In this document: positions 10,229 to 20,842 of the stretch, piece after piece
Numbering within the stretch: the first letter of the stretch is position 1
Layout of the letters: the number at the start of each line of letters is the position of its first letter
DNA from: Eledone cirrhosa
Taxonomy: Eukaryota > Mollusca > Cephalopoda > Octopoda > Eledonidae
Length of the DNA stretch: 64,000 nt
Assembly: GCA_964016885.1 (NCBI GenBank)
Contig: OZ024743.1
Coordinates: 120,232,787-120,296,786, forward strand
Direction: 5' to 3'
Notes under the pieces: model-generated
Seen by the model: the letters and a program-made list of their open reading frames with translations, nothing else
Told to the model about the DNA's origin: nothing
Databases searched by the model: none
Translations under genes and position numbers: made by a program

Positions 10229-10960
10229 TTAGTCATCAGATTGGGGCCATGCTGGGGCACCACTTCCAGTAGAGTAAGGATTGGCAATGATCATAGCATG
10301 ATCAGAGTCGCCTAGAGGTTCCTCAGTAGTACAACTGATAACCACTTCAGTAGTAGTGGTGAAGATCAGGTCCAAAGTGTTGTCACCTCTTGTTGGAGAG
10401 GTGACTACTTGTGACCAGTTTGAGTCCAGCACTAGCTCAAGGAAATCGTTTGCACTTAGTGGCCAACCAAAGGTTTCCCAATCGATCTCAGGATGATTGA
10501 AGTCACCTGCAATAAACACATAAGTGGCTGTTTTCCTGGCAGCAGCTCTGAGGATATCGCAAAGCTGTGTGTCCTGATGGTAGTTTTTTTTTTGGGGGGG
10601 GGGGGGGGATAAACAACACCAAGCAGAAGTGTTGACATGGTCATACGTATGTCGCAAAAAAAAACCTTCTTGTGATTCGTTCAAATCAACTCAAGGAATT
10701 ACCGAAAAGTTTGAACGAACGTAGACCATCACACCACCACCACGGCGATTAATGTGGTCCTTGCGGAAAAGGTTGTACCCAGTAATGCTGAAAACCCCAT
10801 CACAGAGTAAGGAATGTGCCCATGTTTCCGTGAGTTAAACAGATGTATCTTGTTGCATAAACTGCGAGCATTTAAGGACAAAAATTTGTACCCTGCTTGC
10901 AGTTTATGATGGTGTGTTGTTCTGGTTTAGTTTCCCAGAGTTGTTGCAGTTTTTTCATTG
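10229..10960 (-). pseudogene. LINE apurinic-type endonuclease fragment
   Basis: The minus strand encodes VFIAGDFNHPEIDWE, LVLDSNWSQVVTSPTRGDNT, LDLIFTT and GDSDHAMI: the GDFN, TR..N.LDL and SDH motifs of an APE-like LINE endonuclease. Further 5' (10680-10900) an interrupted frame gives TETWAHSLL, GYNLFRKDH and NRRGGGVMVYV, the N-terminal half of the same domain. It is typical of CR1/Jockey-type elements. Homopolymer runs and stops show it is dead. It joins the interspersed repeat at about 10225-10270. Confidence 0.72.
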
Positions 10961-11510
10961 CCAGTTATTGTGGGTAGAGCACACTCATCATTCAATTGTG
11001 ATTTAATAGTACCTGGTTTCAGCTTGGTCAAGATAAAGCATGTACAGTTATGTGCTTTGATCAGCATCAAAACACTGTCTCCAGGGTCCATAGTACAGTG
11101 TATTTTGCCACCTTTGTCTTAAGTTTATTACCTAATTCAAAGCTATGTAGAACATTTTCTATTTCCCTTTGTTTTTGTTAGCTTATTATATATATATGTG
11201 TGTATGTGGGTGGGTTGCCAAATTTTCTGCATGGAAGAATGGAGACATAATGAAATATGACAGAACAAATATAACACAATCTTCACTTCTCAGCCATCAA
11301 ACTGGAATGGACACTATGTGATTTCACCTTCATTACTGAAGGTATCAATAGTCTGTCCCAGGAAGTTAGAAAATAAAAGAAAGAAATTCCTCATCCTCTG
11401 GAAGAGATGTATGTAAAACAATACAAAACAATATGGCAGTCATACAGAAAATAAACAGAGGACAGAATAGTATATGGGTGAAGAAATTGAATATATATAT
11501 ATATATATAT

Positions 11511-11566
11511 ATGTATATATTTTTTAACTGTATGTCTACCATGTTGTTTTGTATTGTATATATATA
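11511..11566 (+). repeat. 55-bp module, copy 1
   Basis: ATGTATATATTTTTTAACTG followed by TATGTCTACCATGTTGTTTT and GTATTGTATATATATA. It sits directly 5' of the RTE-like LINE. Near-identical copies lie at 14413-14468, 15816-15862 and 15966-16020. Confidence 0.9.
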
Positions 11567-11589
11567 AATCCCTCCCCATGAAGAATGCA

Positions 11590-13899
11590 CCTCCCAACAT
11601 AGACTGATAATTAGCGACCTCATAGTCAGGACGAGATGTACTAGACAGCAGAAGAGGACTATCCTCAGGAGAAAAATATGGAAGCTAAAGGATCCCACAG
11701 CCAGAAATAAATTTCAAAGCATATTACTTGATGCTTTCGACAGTAAGGAAGAGCAATTAGAGTCGTACAAGGTAGAGGAACAGTGGGAATTCCTGAAAGC
11801 AAACTTGATGATGGCGGCAGACGAAGTCTGTGGCTGGAGCAGGCCTGTAGGCAGGAGGAGAGTAACATGGTGGTGGAACAGTAAGGTGGAGGGGTCAATC
11901 AAGGCCAAAAAGCAGGCTTGGAAAGCATGGCGGGATGGGGGAAGTAGAGAAGACTATCAAGTGGCCAGGAGGGAAGCTAGGAGACAAGTGTACTTCGCAA
12001 GAAGGGAAGCAGAGGAAAGAAAGTTCAAGCATGTTCTACAACGCGAGGACCAAAAACGTGAGGTGTTCAGGATTGCTAGGCAATGTGTCAAGGAAAACCG
12101 TGATATTGTCGGGGAGAAGTGTGTACTTAACGATGATGGCGTACTTGCCATCACTGACGCTGATAAGAAGGTAGCTTGGAAGTGTCACTACGAAAGGCTA
12201 CTAAATGAGGAGAATAAATGGGAGAAAGACAGTCTTCCCCACATCGATCCAATAGAGGGACCAGCAGTGTTAGTTGAAGGTAGTATAATAAGTAAGGCAA
12301 TCAAAGATATGAAGACGGGTAAGGCGGCTGGGCCTTCGGAAATAGTTGCTGAGCTGCTGAAAGCCTCCGGTACGGTGGGACACACCATGATCACCCGGAT
12401 AGTAAACCAAGTCATACAGAACGGGGTTGTTCCGAAGGACTGGCGTAGCAGCATCATCGTTAACTGTTACAAGGGTAAAGGAGACGCCCTAGATAGGAGT
12501 AACTATAGAGGCATTAAATTAATCGACCAGGTCATGAAAGTCACGGAAAAAGTAATAGCGCAACTAATCAGAGAGAGAATTGATCTAGATGAAATGCAGT
12601 TCGGGTTTGTGTCAGGCAAAAGTACCACAGACGCTCTTTTCATTGTACGACAACTACAGGAGAAGTACCTGGTTAAAAGTAAACCCCTATACTTAGCTTT
12701 TGTCGACTTGGAGAAAGCCTTTGACAGAGTCCCCCGTTCCATTATCTGGTGGGCTCTTAGAAAACTAGGTGTTGACGAATGGCTTGTGAGAGCCATACAA
12801 GCCATGTATAGGGAAACAGTCAGCAAGGTTAGAATTAACAACGAATATAGTGAAGAGTTTAGCGTAAAAGTTGGTGTCCATCAGGGCTTTGTTCTTAGCC
12901 CCCTACTATTTATTATTGCCCTTCAGGCTATAACAGAGGAGTTCAAGACCGGCTGCCCATGGGAACTCCTATACGCAGATGATCTAACGCTCATAGCTTA
13001 ATCAATGGCCGAGCTAGAGAAGAAATTCCAAACATGGAAGCACGGCTTAGAATCAAAAGTCCTTAAAATTAACCTGGCTAAGACTAAAGTTCTAGTTTGT
13101 AGGAAAGAAAATAAGGCGCCGGTCCCCTCCGGGAAATGGCCATGCTCAGTGTGTAGGAAAGGCGTAGGTAGAAACTCCATTTTATGTCCCAAATGCAAAG
13201 TATGGGTGCATAAAAGATGTAGTGGGATCACAGGTAAGCTAACTAAGAACACAGATTTTACATGTGGCCGGTGCTCTGGTGCAATAAGTAGCAGCAAGTG
13301 CCCACAAAATACTAGCTCATTCAACTGCGCAGAGGGTTCTATAGAAATAGTGGACAGCTTCCGTTACCTGGGTGACAAAATCAGCAGTGGGGGAGGGTGC
13401 TCTGAAAGTACAGTAGCTAGAGTCAGAACTGGATGGAAAAAGTTCAGAGAGCTTATACCACTATTAGCCGCTAAAGGGTTCTCCCTAAAAATGAAAGGCA
13501 GGTTGTATGATGCCTGCATACGAACAGCAATGTTGCATGGCAGTGAGACCTGGGCATTGTGTGCAGGATATACGCAGACTAGAGAGGAACGAAGCTTGCA
13601 TGCTCCGCTGGATGTGTAATAGTAATATACGTGAACGGCAAAGCATAAACGAACTAAGGAAAAAATTAGAAATAAGAGGGATCAGATGTTGTTTACTCGA
13701 GAGAAGGCTACGTTGGTATGGTCACGTGATGCGCATGAAAGACGACAGCTGTATAACAAAGTGCAGGGCAATAAAGATAGATGGTAGCCACGGAGTAGGC
13801 AGACCCAAGAAAACCTGGGACGAGCTGATAAATTCTGACCTCACACACACCTCTCCAAGACAATGTCACTGGACCGAGACCTTTGGCGGTACTCAGTAA
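11590..13899 (+). pseudogene. Reverse transcriptase ORF of RTE-like LINE copy 1
   Basis: One frame carries the endonuclease end, a linker (RRVTWWWNSKVEGSI), RT motifs GKAAGPSEIVAELLKASG, NYRGIKLIDQ, QFGFVSGKSTTDALF, LAFVDLEKAFDRVPRS and the catalytic LLYADDL. A TAA stop (12999-13001) follows where GAA is expected. The same frame then gives a C4HC3 finger (CSVCRKG...CPKCKVWVHKRC...CGRC) and the thumb VDSFRYLGDKI. A frameshift near 13565 moves the C-terminus (DIRRLERNEACMLRW, RLRWYGHVMRM, GRPKKTWDEL) to another frame that stops at 13899. Confidence 0.85.
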
Positions 13900-14069
13900 C
13901 AGAGAAGACCCGCCTCACCTAAATACAAAGTAAAACCTACTAGTCAGTAGGCATCTCTAACAAAATACACCCCCGTCCCACCCCATCCACACTGCCCCCT
14001 TCAATGCAAAGTTATGTTGGTACCACAACATCCAGGCCGGAACAAACGAGATCGTGTAGGTGTCACGAC

Positions 14070-14312
14070 AAAAAAACACACAGTCCACGCTGTAATGTGA
14101 CCGTGTAGGCAACACGGTAAAAACCTCCCAGTCCCACACTGTAAATGTGGTTGGTGTTAGGAAGGGCATCCAGCTGTAGAAAACACGCCAGACAGTCCGC
14201 GCTGTAATGTGGCCATGTAGGCAACACGGTAAAAACCTCCCAGCCCCACACTGTAAATGTGGTTGGTGTTAGGAAGGGCATCCAGCTGTAGAAAACCCGC
14301 CAGACAGTCCTA
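14070..14312 (+). repeat. Tandem duplication of about 110 bp in LINE 3' UTR
   Basis: Two consecutive blocks each contain GCTGTAATGTG, GTAGGCAACACGGTAAAAAC, CACTGTAAATGTGGTTGGTG then TTAGGAAGGGCATCCAGCTG. The element at 55575-55858 has only one such block, so the duplication is specific to this copy or a subfamily. Confidence 0.8.
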
Positions 14313-14412
14313 TGCGAGCAAGACAACCACTCTTGCCTCAAGTGGGAAAACCCCCCATCCAAACCCGTGCAAGCGTGGAACAGGGACGTTAAACGATGAT
14401 GATGATGATGAT

Positions 14413-14454
14413 ATGTATATATTTTTTAACTGTATGTCTACCATGTTGTTTTGT

Positions 14455-14502
<48 letters not shown>
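14413..14502 (+). repeat. 55-bp module copy 2 and (TA)n tract
   Basis: Module copy 2 abuts the GATGAT tail of the LINE and passes into a (TA)n tract of about 40 bp. The tract ends in the TA that flanks the mariner element. Confidence 0.9.
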
Positions 14503-15808
14503 CAGGGTGTTCGGGATAAATTTGACAGTTTCATCAGGAAAAAGAAAAAGTGCTTGGTATCTACAAAATTTATTTGATTTAAAAGAAATTCAATGGACAA
14601 GGAAATTACACTATTGTCAAAGAGTTTTACTCAAAATAACCGCCATTAGCATCTATTACAGTCTCAATCCGGGCCCAGAACCTGGAGCAAGCTGATTTTA
14701 CACTTTCCCTGGGAAGGCCCTCAAAAACTACTTTAATTCTGTCGATTAACTGGGCTTTTGTAGTACTGGCACGGCGAATGGTGTCTTTCTCTACAGCGCT
14801 CCATACATAATAGTCCATCGGGTTAAGATCAGGGGAGTTCGGAGGCCAAACATTGGGACTGGTGTAGTCGTAAAAATTGGCTGACATCCATTTTTTTACT
14901 TTTCCCCGAGGTGTGGCAGGGGGCCGAATCCTGCTGCCATACATACGGCCTATTATTGGCTACCCTTGTTATCCAGGGCTTAACTACAGTGGTTAGCAAT
15001 TCCACGTAGGCATCTGAATTCAACCTGAGACCCTGTTTGAAAAAATGCGGAGGCATCACATCACCCTCAGAGGACACACATCCCAAAACCATGACAGTTT
15101 GGGAAAATTTAGTCTGCATGACTCGAGGAGTGTCCTTTGAACTGTATGCAAGTCATCTGTTATTCTGCGTGTTGTGTTTTTGATCTTGGCAAAAGTTTTT
15201 CTCATCGGAAAAGAACCAGATTGTTTGTGCTTCAGCAGGATATTTCACTTTGCTCAGAAGTTTCTTTGCCTTTGTCAGACGATTTTCGCAGGCCTTTTCT
15301 GTGAGAAGTTGACCTCTGCGACGCTTATATGAGTAGTAGCGAAGGTCTTCATTGAGTGCAATTTTCATGGTAGAGGCTGAAACATTCAATTCACGCGACA
15401 AAGACCGAATTCCGATGCCAGGCTCCTCCAACACTTTTTTCTGTAGATTTTCGATGAATTCTGCTGTGCGAGAGCAATCAGATCTTCTGTTATGTTTCTT
15501 TCTTCTAGCCACAGCCTCGTAGTCTCCATTGCAATTCTCCAGTTCATGCCGGATTGTTTTTACAGTGTTCAGGGAGCATTGAGCAGCGACCATAATCTCC
15601 TTATTTTGATGGGCGGCGCGAATCATCATGATACAAGTTATTCTCTTTCATGATTCAGGTGGCTCCCAGTCCTCCATTCTCATTGTCATCACATATATGA
15701 ATGAAGGAGGGTTTAAACTTTCAAATAAAGCCTAGTGGGCATGAATGAATTTAAAACATCTGAAAAACAACCAAATATTATTCTGTCAAATTTATCCCGA
15801 ACACCCTG
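14503..15808 (-). mobile_element. Tc1/mariner-superfamily transposon with 26-bp TIRs
   Basis: Perfect 26-bp terminal inverted repeats, CAGGGTGTTCGGGATAAATT followed by TGACAG, occur at 14503-14528 and inverted at 15783-15808. TA dinucleotides flank both ends (14501-14502, 15809-15810). Length is 1306 bp, usual for an autonomous mariner. The transposase runs on the minus strand. It sits inside PSMG2 intron 4 within a (TA)n tract. Confidence 0.96.
14627..15629 (-). pseudogene. Tc1/mariner transposase, frameshifted
   Basis: Three overlapping frames together cover about 334 residues, the usual length. The N-terminus (15629-15153) has a helix-turn-helix region (GIRSLSRELNVSASTMKIAL) and the first catalytic aspartate in IWFFSDEKNF. 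The middle frame (15119-14829) has the second in VWQQDSAPCHTS. The last frame (14944-14627) has the third in PPNSPDLNPMDYYVW. A DDD triad is thus visible with a last spacing of about 32-34 residues. At least two frame changes (near 15130-15150 and near 14890-14910) mean this copy makes no complete transposase. Confidence 0.9.
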
Positions 15809-15815
15809 TATATAT

Positions 15816-16032
15816 ATGTATATATTTTTTAACTATGTCTACCATGTTGTTTTGTATTGTATGCGATGAAATACCCATGATCGTTTGGTAAATCACTGAT
15901 GAGGGACTAATTTTATAACATGTTATCCATGTGCAACCAGCAGTTTTCTTCTCACCTATATATATATGTATATATTTTTTAACTGTATGTCTACCATGTT
16001 GTTTTGTATTGTATATATATATATATATATAT
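15816..16032 (+). repeat. 55-bp module copies 3 and 4 with TA repeats
   Basis: Copy 3 (15816-15862) lacks two bases (AACTATG for AACTGTATG). Copy 4 (15966-16020) is intact and runs into a (TA)n tract ending 27 bp before the exon 5 acceptor. About 100 bp of unassigned sequence separates them. Confidence 0.85.
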
Positions 16033-16058
16033 GAGTGTGTATTATCTTTCTCTTCCAG

Positions 16059-16262
16059 TTCACAATTTCGGTTTCTTTTATCGTCTGATCAAGAGTCAAC
16101 AGTTGGAGACTTTCTAGAAAACAAGCTAAAATGGAAACGACTAGAAAAAAGACAGTGTTTCCCAGCACCTTCAGCAATTGAAAATGAATCTGGTACAAAT
16201 CAGAATATAGAATCTATTTATATTCCTAGAGGAGGAATTGCTAAAAGCCTTTTTACTGAATG
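16059..16262 (+). CDS. PSMG2: PSMG2 exon 5
   Basis: The acceptor TTCTCTTCCAG ends at 16058. The exon encodes SQFRFLLSSDQES...LKWKRLEKRQCFPAPS...SIYIPRGGIAKSLFTEW in phase with exon 4. The RGGIAKSL stretch corresponds to the conserved GGGITKTL of vertebrate PSMG2. It ends in phase 2 at GTAAGC. Upstream intron 4 is 6.2 kb and holds a LINE, a mariner element and simple repeats. Confidence 0.92.
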
Positions 16263-17249
16263 GTAAGCAATGGTTTTATATAATAGTCTGTAAAGTTCAT
16301 TTTACCTGACTGGAATTTTCTTTTTGCTGTTTCATCAGAGTGAGAAGAGCAACACCTATGAACCTTTATTTTTTCTGATCCCTCTGTTCATGTTTTTCCT
16401 ACTCAGATCAACCTGCAGAATTTCAAATTGAACATCAACTGCGTTTGGAGGGAAGACTGAAAAAGTCATGGGGACAGTTGCCTCTTCTCCTCAAACTAAA
16501 ATGTAGTAAAGAAAATGCTCTACATTTTTTTTTCATTTATTCACCAAGCAATACTCTTATGCCTTCTTTCAAATAATAATGTTTTACAAATTTAGAATTG
16601 TGTCCCATGACACTATATAAAGATGGAGCCTTTACTTGTGTAGTAACATTGGGTTGCAGAGCATGTATTTAATGAAGATTTTTAAAAAGTTGAAGTCCCT
16701 CTCGGGTTAGAGCTTATACTGGTTTCATTAATGGAAGCATTAAGTTACTGAGAGTACAAAGGAGGGCACCGGTTTGTCACAAGTTTAACCTCCAGCTGTT
16801 GACTGTACTTATTCTTATAGCTGAATGGACTAGAGTAACATAAAATGAATTGCTTTACTCATAGACACAATGTGCCACTTGGTCTGGGATGGAACCCATG
16901 ACTTTGTGATCATTAGCTCAATACCCTAACCACTAATCTCCATCAAGATTACCCTGTTAATATTATAACCTAACAGCTATTTTTTTAAATTGCCACAACT
17001 ACTATATCAATATAATTAGTTATAAAAATGAGTGATGTTAAAGAAAACATCTAATTTTTTGAGCAGAAATGTCATTATCAGGCTCTTAGCTTTCTGAAAT
17101 CAAATCCTTCTGTGACCTACTTGTGTAGTAGACTTAATCCATTTCCCAGTTTAACATAACCTAGCTTATGGGTAATGATGTTGGTTGTCTTAAAGGATGG
17201 CTCCTGCTCATTAGCCTCTGAAACCAAAGATGAAATAGATAATCTGACA

Positions 17250-19836
17250 CGGTTACGGTTCAAGAAATGAAGAAGGAGTGAGACTTCTTGAATTTTGTGA
17301 TGCGAGTACATTGACTATTTGCAACACAAACTTCCAGAAACCTGCCAATCACCTAATAACCTACAAATCTGGTGAGCACATAAGCCAGATTGACTTCTTG
17401 CTAGTTAGGCAGCGGGATAGGCAGATAGTGTCTAATACCAAGGCATACCCTGGGGAAGAATGTACCCCACAGCATAGGTTAGTTGTTAGTGATATCTCAG
17501 TAAGCAAGAGATGGAATGAGACATATAGGAAGGTGTGGAGAAGAAAAGTCTGGAAGCTAAAAGACCTTTCACTAAAATACAAATTTACGAAAGCCCTTCA
17601 AGATGTATATGACGAAAAAGAAGACGATTTAAAGACGTATGACATAGATAATAACTGGAATTTCTTACGTGACAACTTGCTGCAGGCTACTGATGAAACC
17701 TGTGGCTGGAGCAGAGCTCCAACCAGACAGAGAGTGACCTGGTGGTGGAACAGCACAGTAGATAAGGCTATTAGAGACAAAAGACTAGCATAGAAGGCTT
17801 GGAAAAAGGGTGGGAGTAGGGAAGAATATACAGCCACTAAGAGAGAAGCTAGACGTCAGGTGTACTTAGCACGCAGGGAGGCAGAGAGTAGGAGGTTTGC
17901 CAATGTTCTGCGACGGGAAGATCAGAGGCGTGCGGTGTTCCACATTGCAAGGCAGTGTGTCAATGCAAATCAGGATGTTGTTGGAGATAAATGTGTCCAG
18001 GATGATGCCGGTGTACTTAGTGTCACGAATGATCAGAAAAAGGAGGCCTGGAAATGTCATTATGAGAGACTGATGAATGTGGAGAACGAATGGGAGAGAG
18101 AGAAATTACCCTTGGTAGATCCGACAGAGGGACCAGCTATTGAGATTGAAGAATATAGGGTCCAAGAGGCGATTAGGGAAATGAAAAATGGTAAGGCTGC
18201 CGGACCATCGGGAATAGTTGCTGAGATGCTGAAGGCATCAGGGGACGTAGGCACTAAACTGGATGCACGCATCATCAATCAGGCTATATATGGTGGTGTC
18301 ATACCCAAAGACTGGTGCAGCAGTATTCTCATAAATTGCTACAAAGGTAAAGGGGATGCTTTGGAGAGGAGCAATTATAGGGGTATAAAACTGATAGATC
18401 AGGTTATGAAAGTGGCAGAAAGGATTTTAGCACAACTAATTAGAGAAAGGGTCAAACTAGATGAGATACAGTTTGGTTTTGTGCCTGGGAAGAGTACAAC
18501 AGATGCCCTCTTCTTGGTGAGACAATTGCAAGAGAGGTTCTTAGAGAAGAATAAGCCACTATACTTAGCCTTTGTTGACCTAGAGAAGGCCTTTGATAGG
18601 GTACCCCGATCTGTCATCTGGTGGTCCCTAAGGAAGCTAGGTGTTGAGGAATGGCTTGTGAGGACAGTGCAAACTTTGTACAGAGGTACTCTCAGTAAAG
18701 TCAGGGTAGGAATGGAGTTTAGTGAGGAATTCCAGATACAAGTAGGAGTACATCAGGGTTCGGTCCTCAGCCCGCTCTTGTTCATTATAGTCCTCCAAGC
18801 CATAACAGAGGAGTTTAAGACTGGCTGTCCATGGGAACTTCTCTATGCTGACGATCTGGCTCTTATAGCAGAATCAGTAGAGGAGTTAGAGAATAAATTC
18901 CGGCTATGGAAACAGCAGTTGGAAGCAAGAGGACTGAGAGTAAATCTAGCTAAGACAAAAGTGTTGATGAGTAGTAAAGAGGACAAAACCCTGATTCCGT
19001 CAGGGAAATGGCCATGTTCGATATGCAGAAAAGGAACTGGCATAAATTCTATAAAATGCACACAATGCAGGTCCTGGGTACACAAGAGATGTAGCGGGAT
19101 AGCAGGCAAACTAACAGGTAGGGAGAAATATGTATGCAGTAGATGTACAGGGAAATTAGACAGTAGAAGTCGCACTGATAGACACATTTTTCAAATGCAA
19201 GAGGGCACTATAGAAGTGGTGGATAGCTTCTGGTACCTAGGAGATCAGATTAGCATGGAAGGAGGGTGTTCCGAGGCCATAGTATCTAGAATAAGGACGG
19301 GTTGGAAGAAGTTTAGGGAGCTGCTTCTTCTGTTGACGAAGAAGGGTTTCTCCCTGCGTACAAAAGGCCGGTTGTATGATGCCTGTGTGAGGAACGCGAT
19401 GCTGCATGGTAGTGAGACATGAGCAGCAACTGCAGAGGATATGCGACGGCTGGAGAGAAATGAGGCAAGCATGCTCCGTTGGATGTGCAGTGTAAATGTG
19501 TGTGAACGACCCAGCATAAATGTGTTGAGAGAGAAACTGTGTCTGAGAGGGATAGAATGTAGTGTACGGGAGAGGAGACTGAGGTGGTATGGACATGTGA
19601 TGCGCATGGAGGATGACCGATGGGTGTTGAAGTGCCAGGAATTGCCAGTTGAAGGAAGACGTGGTAGAGGTAGACCACGAAAAACATGGGCGGAGGTGGT
19701 GAGAACAGACCTCAGATCATTGAAGCTCACGGTGGAGATGACGAGGGACCGTGACGAGTGGAGAGATGCTGTGCTGAATAAGACCCGTCCCACTCTTGCA
19801 AGCAGGGAAAAGCGGACGTAAAATGATGATGATGAT
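17250..19836 (+). mobile_element. RTE-like LINE, copy 2 (5' truncated)
   Basis: Starts inside the endonuclease (HGYGSRNEEGVRLLEF) and ends with the tail AAAATGATGATGATGATGAC at 19820-19838. It is in PSMG2 intron 5, sense orientation. It lacks the long 3' UTR of copy 1 and goes from the ORF end almost directly to the GATGAT tail, so the two belong to different subfamilies. Confidence 0.88.
17278..19821 (+). pseudogene. Endonuclease (end), RT and PHD-finger ORF of LINE copy 2
   Basis: A single frame of 848 codons interrupted by just two nonsense codons, TAG at 17791-17793 and TGA at 19420-19422. Both stand where relatives have Trp (LAWNAW, SETWA). Order: endonuclease C-terminus (IDFLLVRQRD, QHRLVVSD), linker, RT (GKAAGPSGIVAEMLKASG, FGFVPGKSTTDALF, FVDLEKAFDRVPRS, VHQGSVLSPLLF, LLYADDLALIAES), motif with KTKVLM, then a C4HC3 zinc finger (CSIC, CTQC, WVHKRC, CSRC), thumb VDSFWYLGDQIS, and C-terminus RLRWYGHVMRMEDDR...GRPRKTWAEVV. 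It is the best-preserved copy. Confidence 0.92.
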
Positions 19837-19839
19837 GAC

Positions 19840-20060
19840 TCAGAGAGTTGAAGTCCAGTGCTGCTGGCAGTTTTTGTTGTTTACCATTCTCTTCCATTTC
19901 CTTCTCAGTGTCACTGCTGATTATAGATGGGAGAGAAGGTTGATTAGCTTCTTGGTCAGCTTCTGGGACTAAATATGAGGCAATCTCCTCTGATAATTCC
20001 ATGCCACTGGTACTACTAGAACAACAGTCATTGCATCCTGTGGTTTCATTGTTTTCTATT
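19840..20060 (-). other. Coding-looking stretch of unknown origin
   Basis: The minus strand gives an uninterrupted acidic, polar stretch, MELSEEIASYLVPEADQEAN followed by QPSLPSIISSDTEKEMEEN, preceded in frame by CNDCCSSSTSG. The composition looks like real protein rather than chance, but I recognise no family. It lies in PSMG2 intron 5 next to the LINE tail and could be a processed pseudogene or transposon remnant. Confidence 0.3.
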
Positions 20061-20340
20061 TTACTTTTTCAATTCTTCAGGGCAGTAAGCTTTTAAGTAG
20101 CCTTTTCTATCACCAGCATGGCAACTAGAACTGGGGTTTTAACTCTAAAAATTTTCAGCAGGATATTAAGAGTTTAAAAAACGACTTTTGCCCTAAAAGA
20201 GGTAAAAATATGCAAATAATTATTGTAAACCATTCTTTTGCAGTAGTACATAGATAAAGTAGAAACTTATCTCCACTTAAACCCACTTAGTATTCAGAAT
20301 CTAAATCATGTTTTAATGACACTAGAACAAAAATAATAAT

Positions 20341-20748
20341 AATTGTTTCTACTTTTTGGCACAAGGCCAGCAATTAACCAGTGCATTACTGGTACTTTAT
20401 TTTATCGACCCCGTAAGGATGAAAGGCAAAGTTACAACTCTATCCTGCAAAGCATGGTATCTGACCCTCTACCGATACTGCCAATCTACTGTCCAAAAAT
20501 AATAATAATTGTTTCTACTTTTGGCACAAGGCCTGCAATTACCCAGTACATTACTAGTACTGTATTTTATCGACCCCGTGAGGATGAAAGGCAAAGTTAA
20601 CCTCGGCGGGATTTGAACTCCAAAAATAATAATAATTGTTTATACTTTTGGCACAAGGCCAGCAAATTACCCAGTACATTACTGGTACTTTATTTTATTG
20701 ACCCCGTAAGGATGAAAGGCAAAGTTAACCTCGGCGGGATTTGAACTC
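20341..20748 (-). repeat. Three tandem SINE units (two truncated identically)
   Basis: Minus-strand SINE pieces at 20341-20494, 20507-20620 and 20634-20748. Each is preceded by AAAAATAATAATAATT or similar. Units 2 and 3 both stop at the same internal point (GGGATTTGAACTC), which suggests local tandem duplication rather than three independent insertions. Confidence 0.85.
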
Positions 20749-20842
20749 GATGTATTATTAGGGTGGAAGATTGGCAGAATCATTAGGATCTTGGAAAAAA
20801 TACTTTGTGGTATTCCTTCCAGCATTTTATATTTTTTTATTT

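Larger units (their letters stand above)
11567..14412 (+). mobile_element. RTE-like LINE, copy 1 (5' truncated, inactivated)
   Basis: Begins in the last part of the endonuclease (HEECTSQHRLIISD), runs through the reverse transcriptase and ends in 3' UTR and a GATGATGATGAT tail at 14398-14412. It lies in PSMG2 intron 4 in the sense orientation. The 55-bp module occurs exactly at both edges, so it may be a long target duplication. The 3' UTR holds two tandem copies of a roughly 110-bp block. Clade assignment (RTE-like) rests on the simple-repeat tail and the RLRWYGHVMR...GRPKKTW C-terminus and is inference. Confidence 0.82.

Noticed and set aside
10580..10608. T9-G15 run as a regulatory or quadruplex site
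   Set aside because: It lies inside a dead LINE endonuclease fragment and resembles another T-G junction at about 10030; a homopolymer artefact or chance is simpler.
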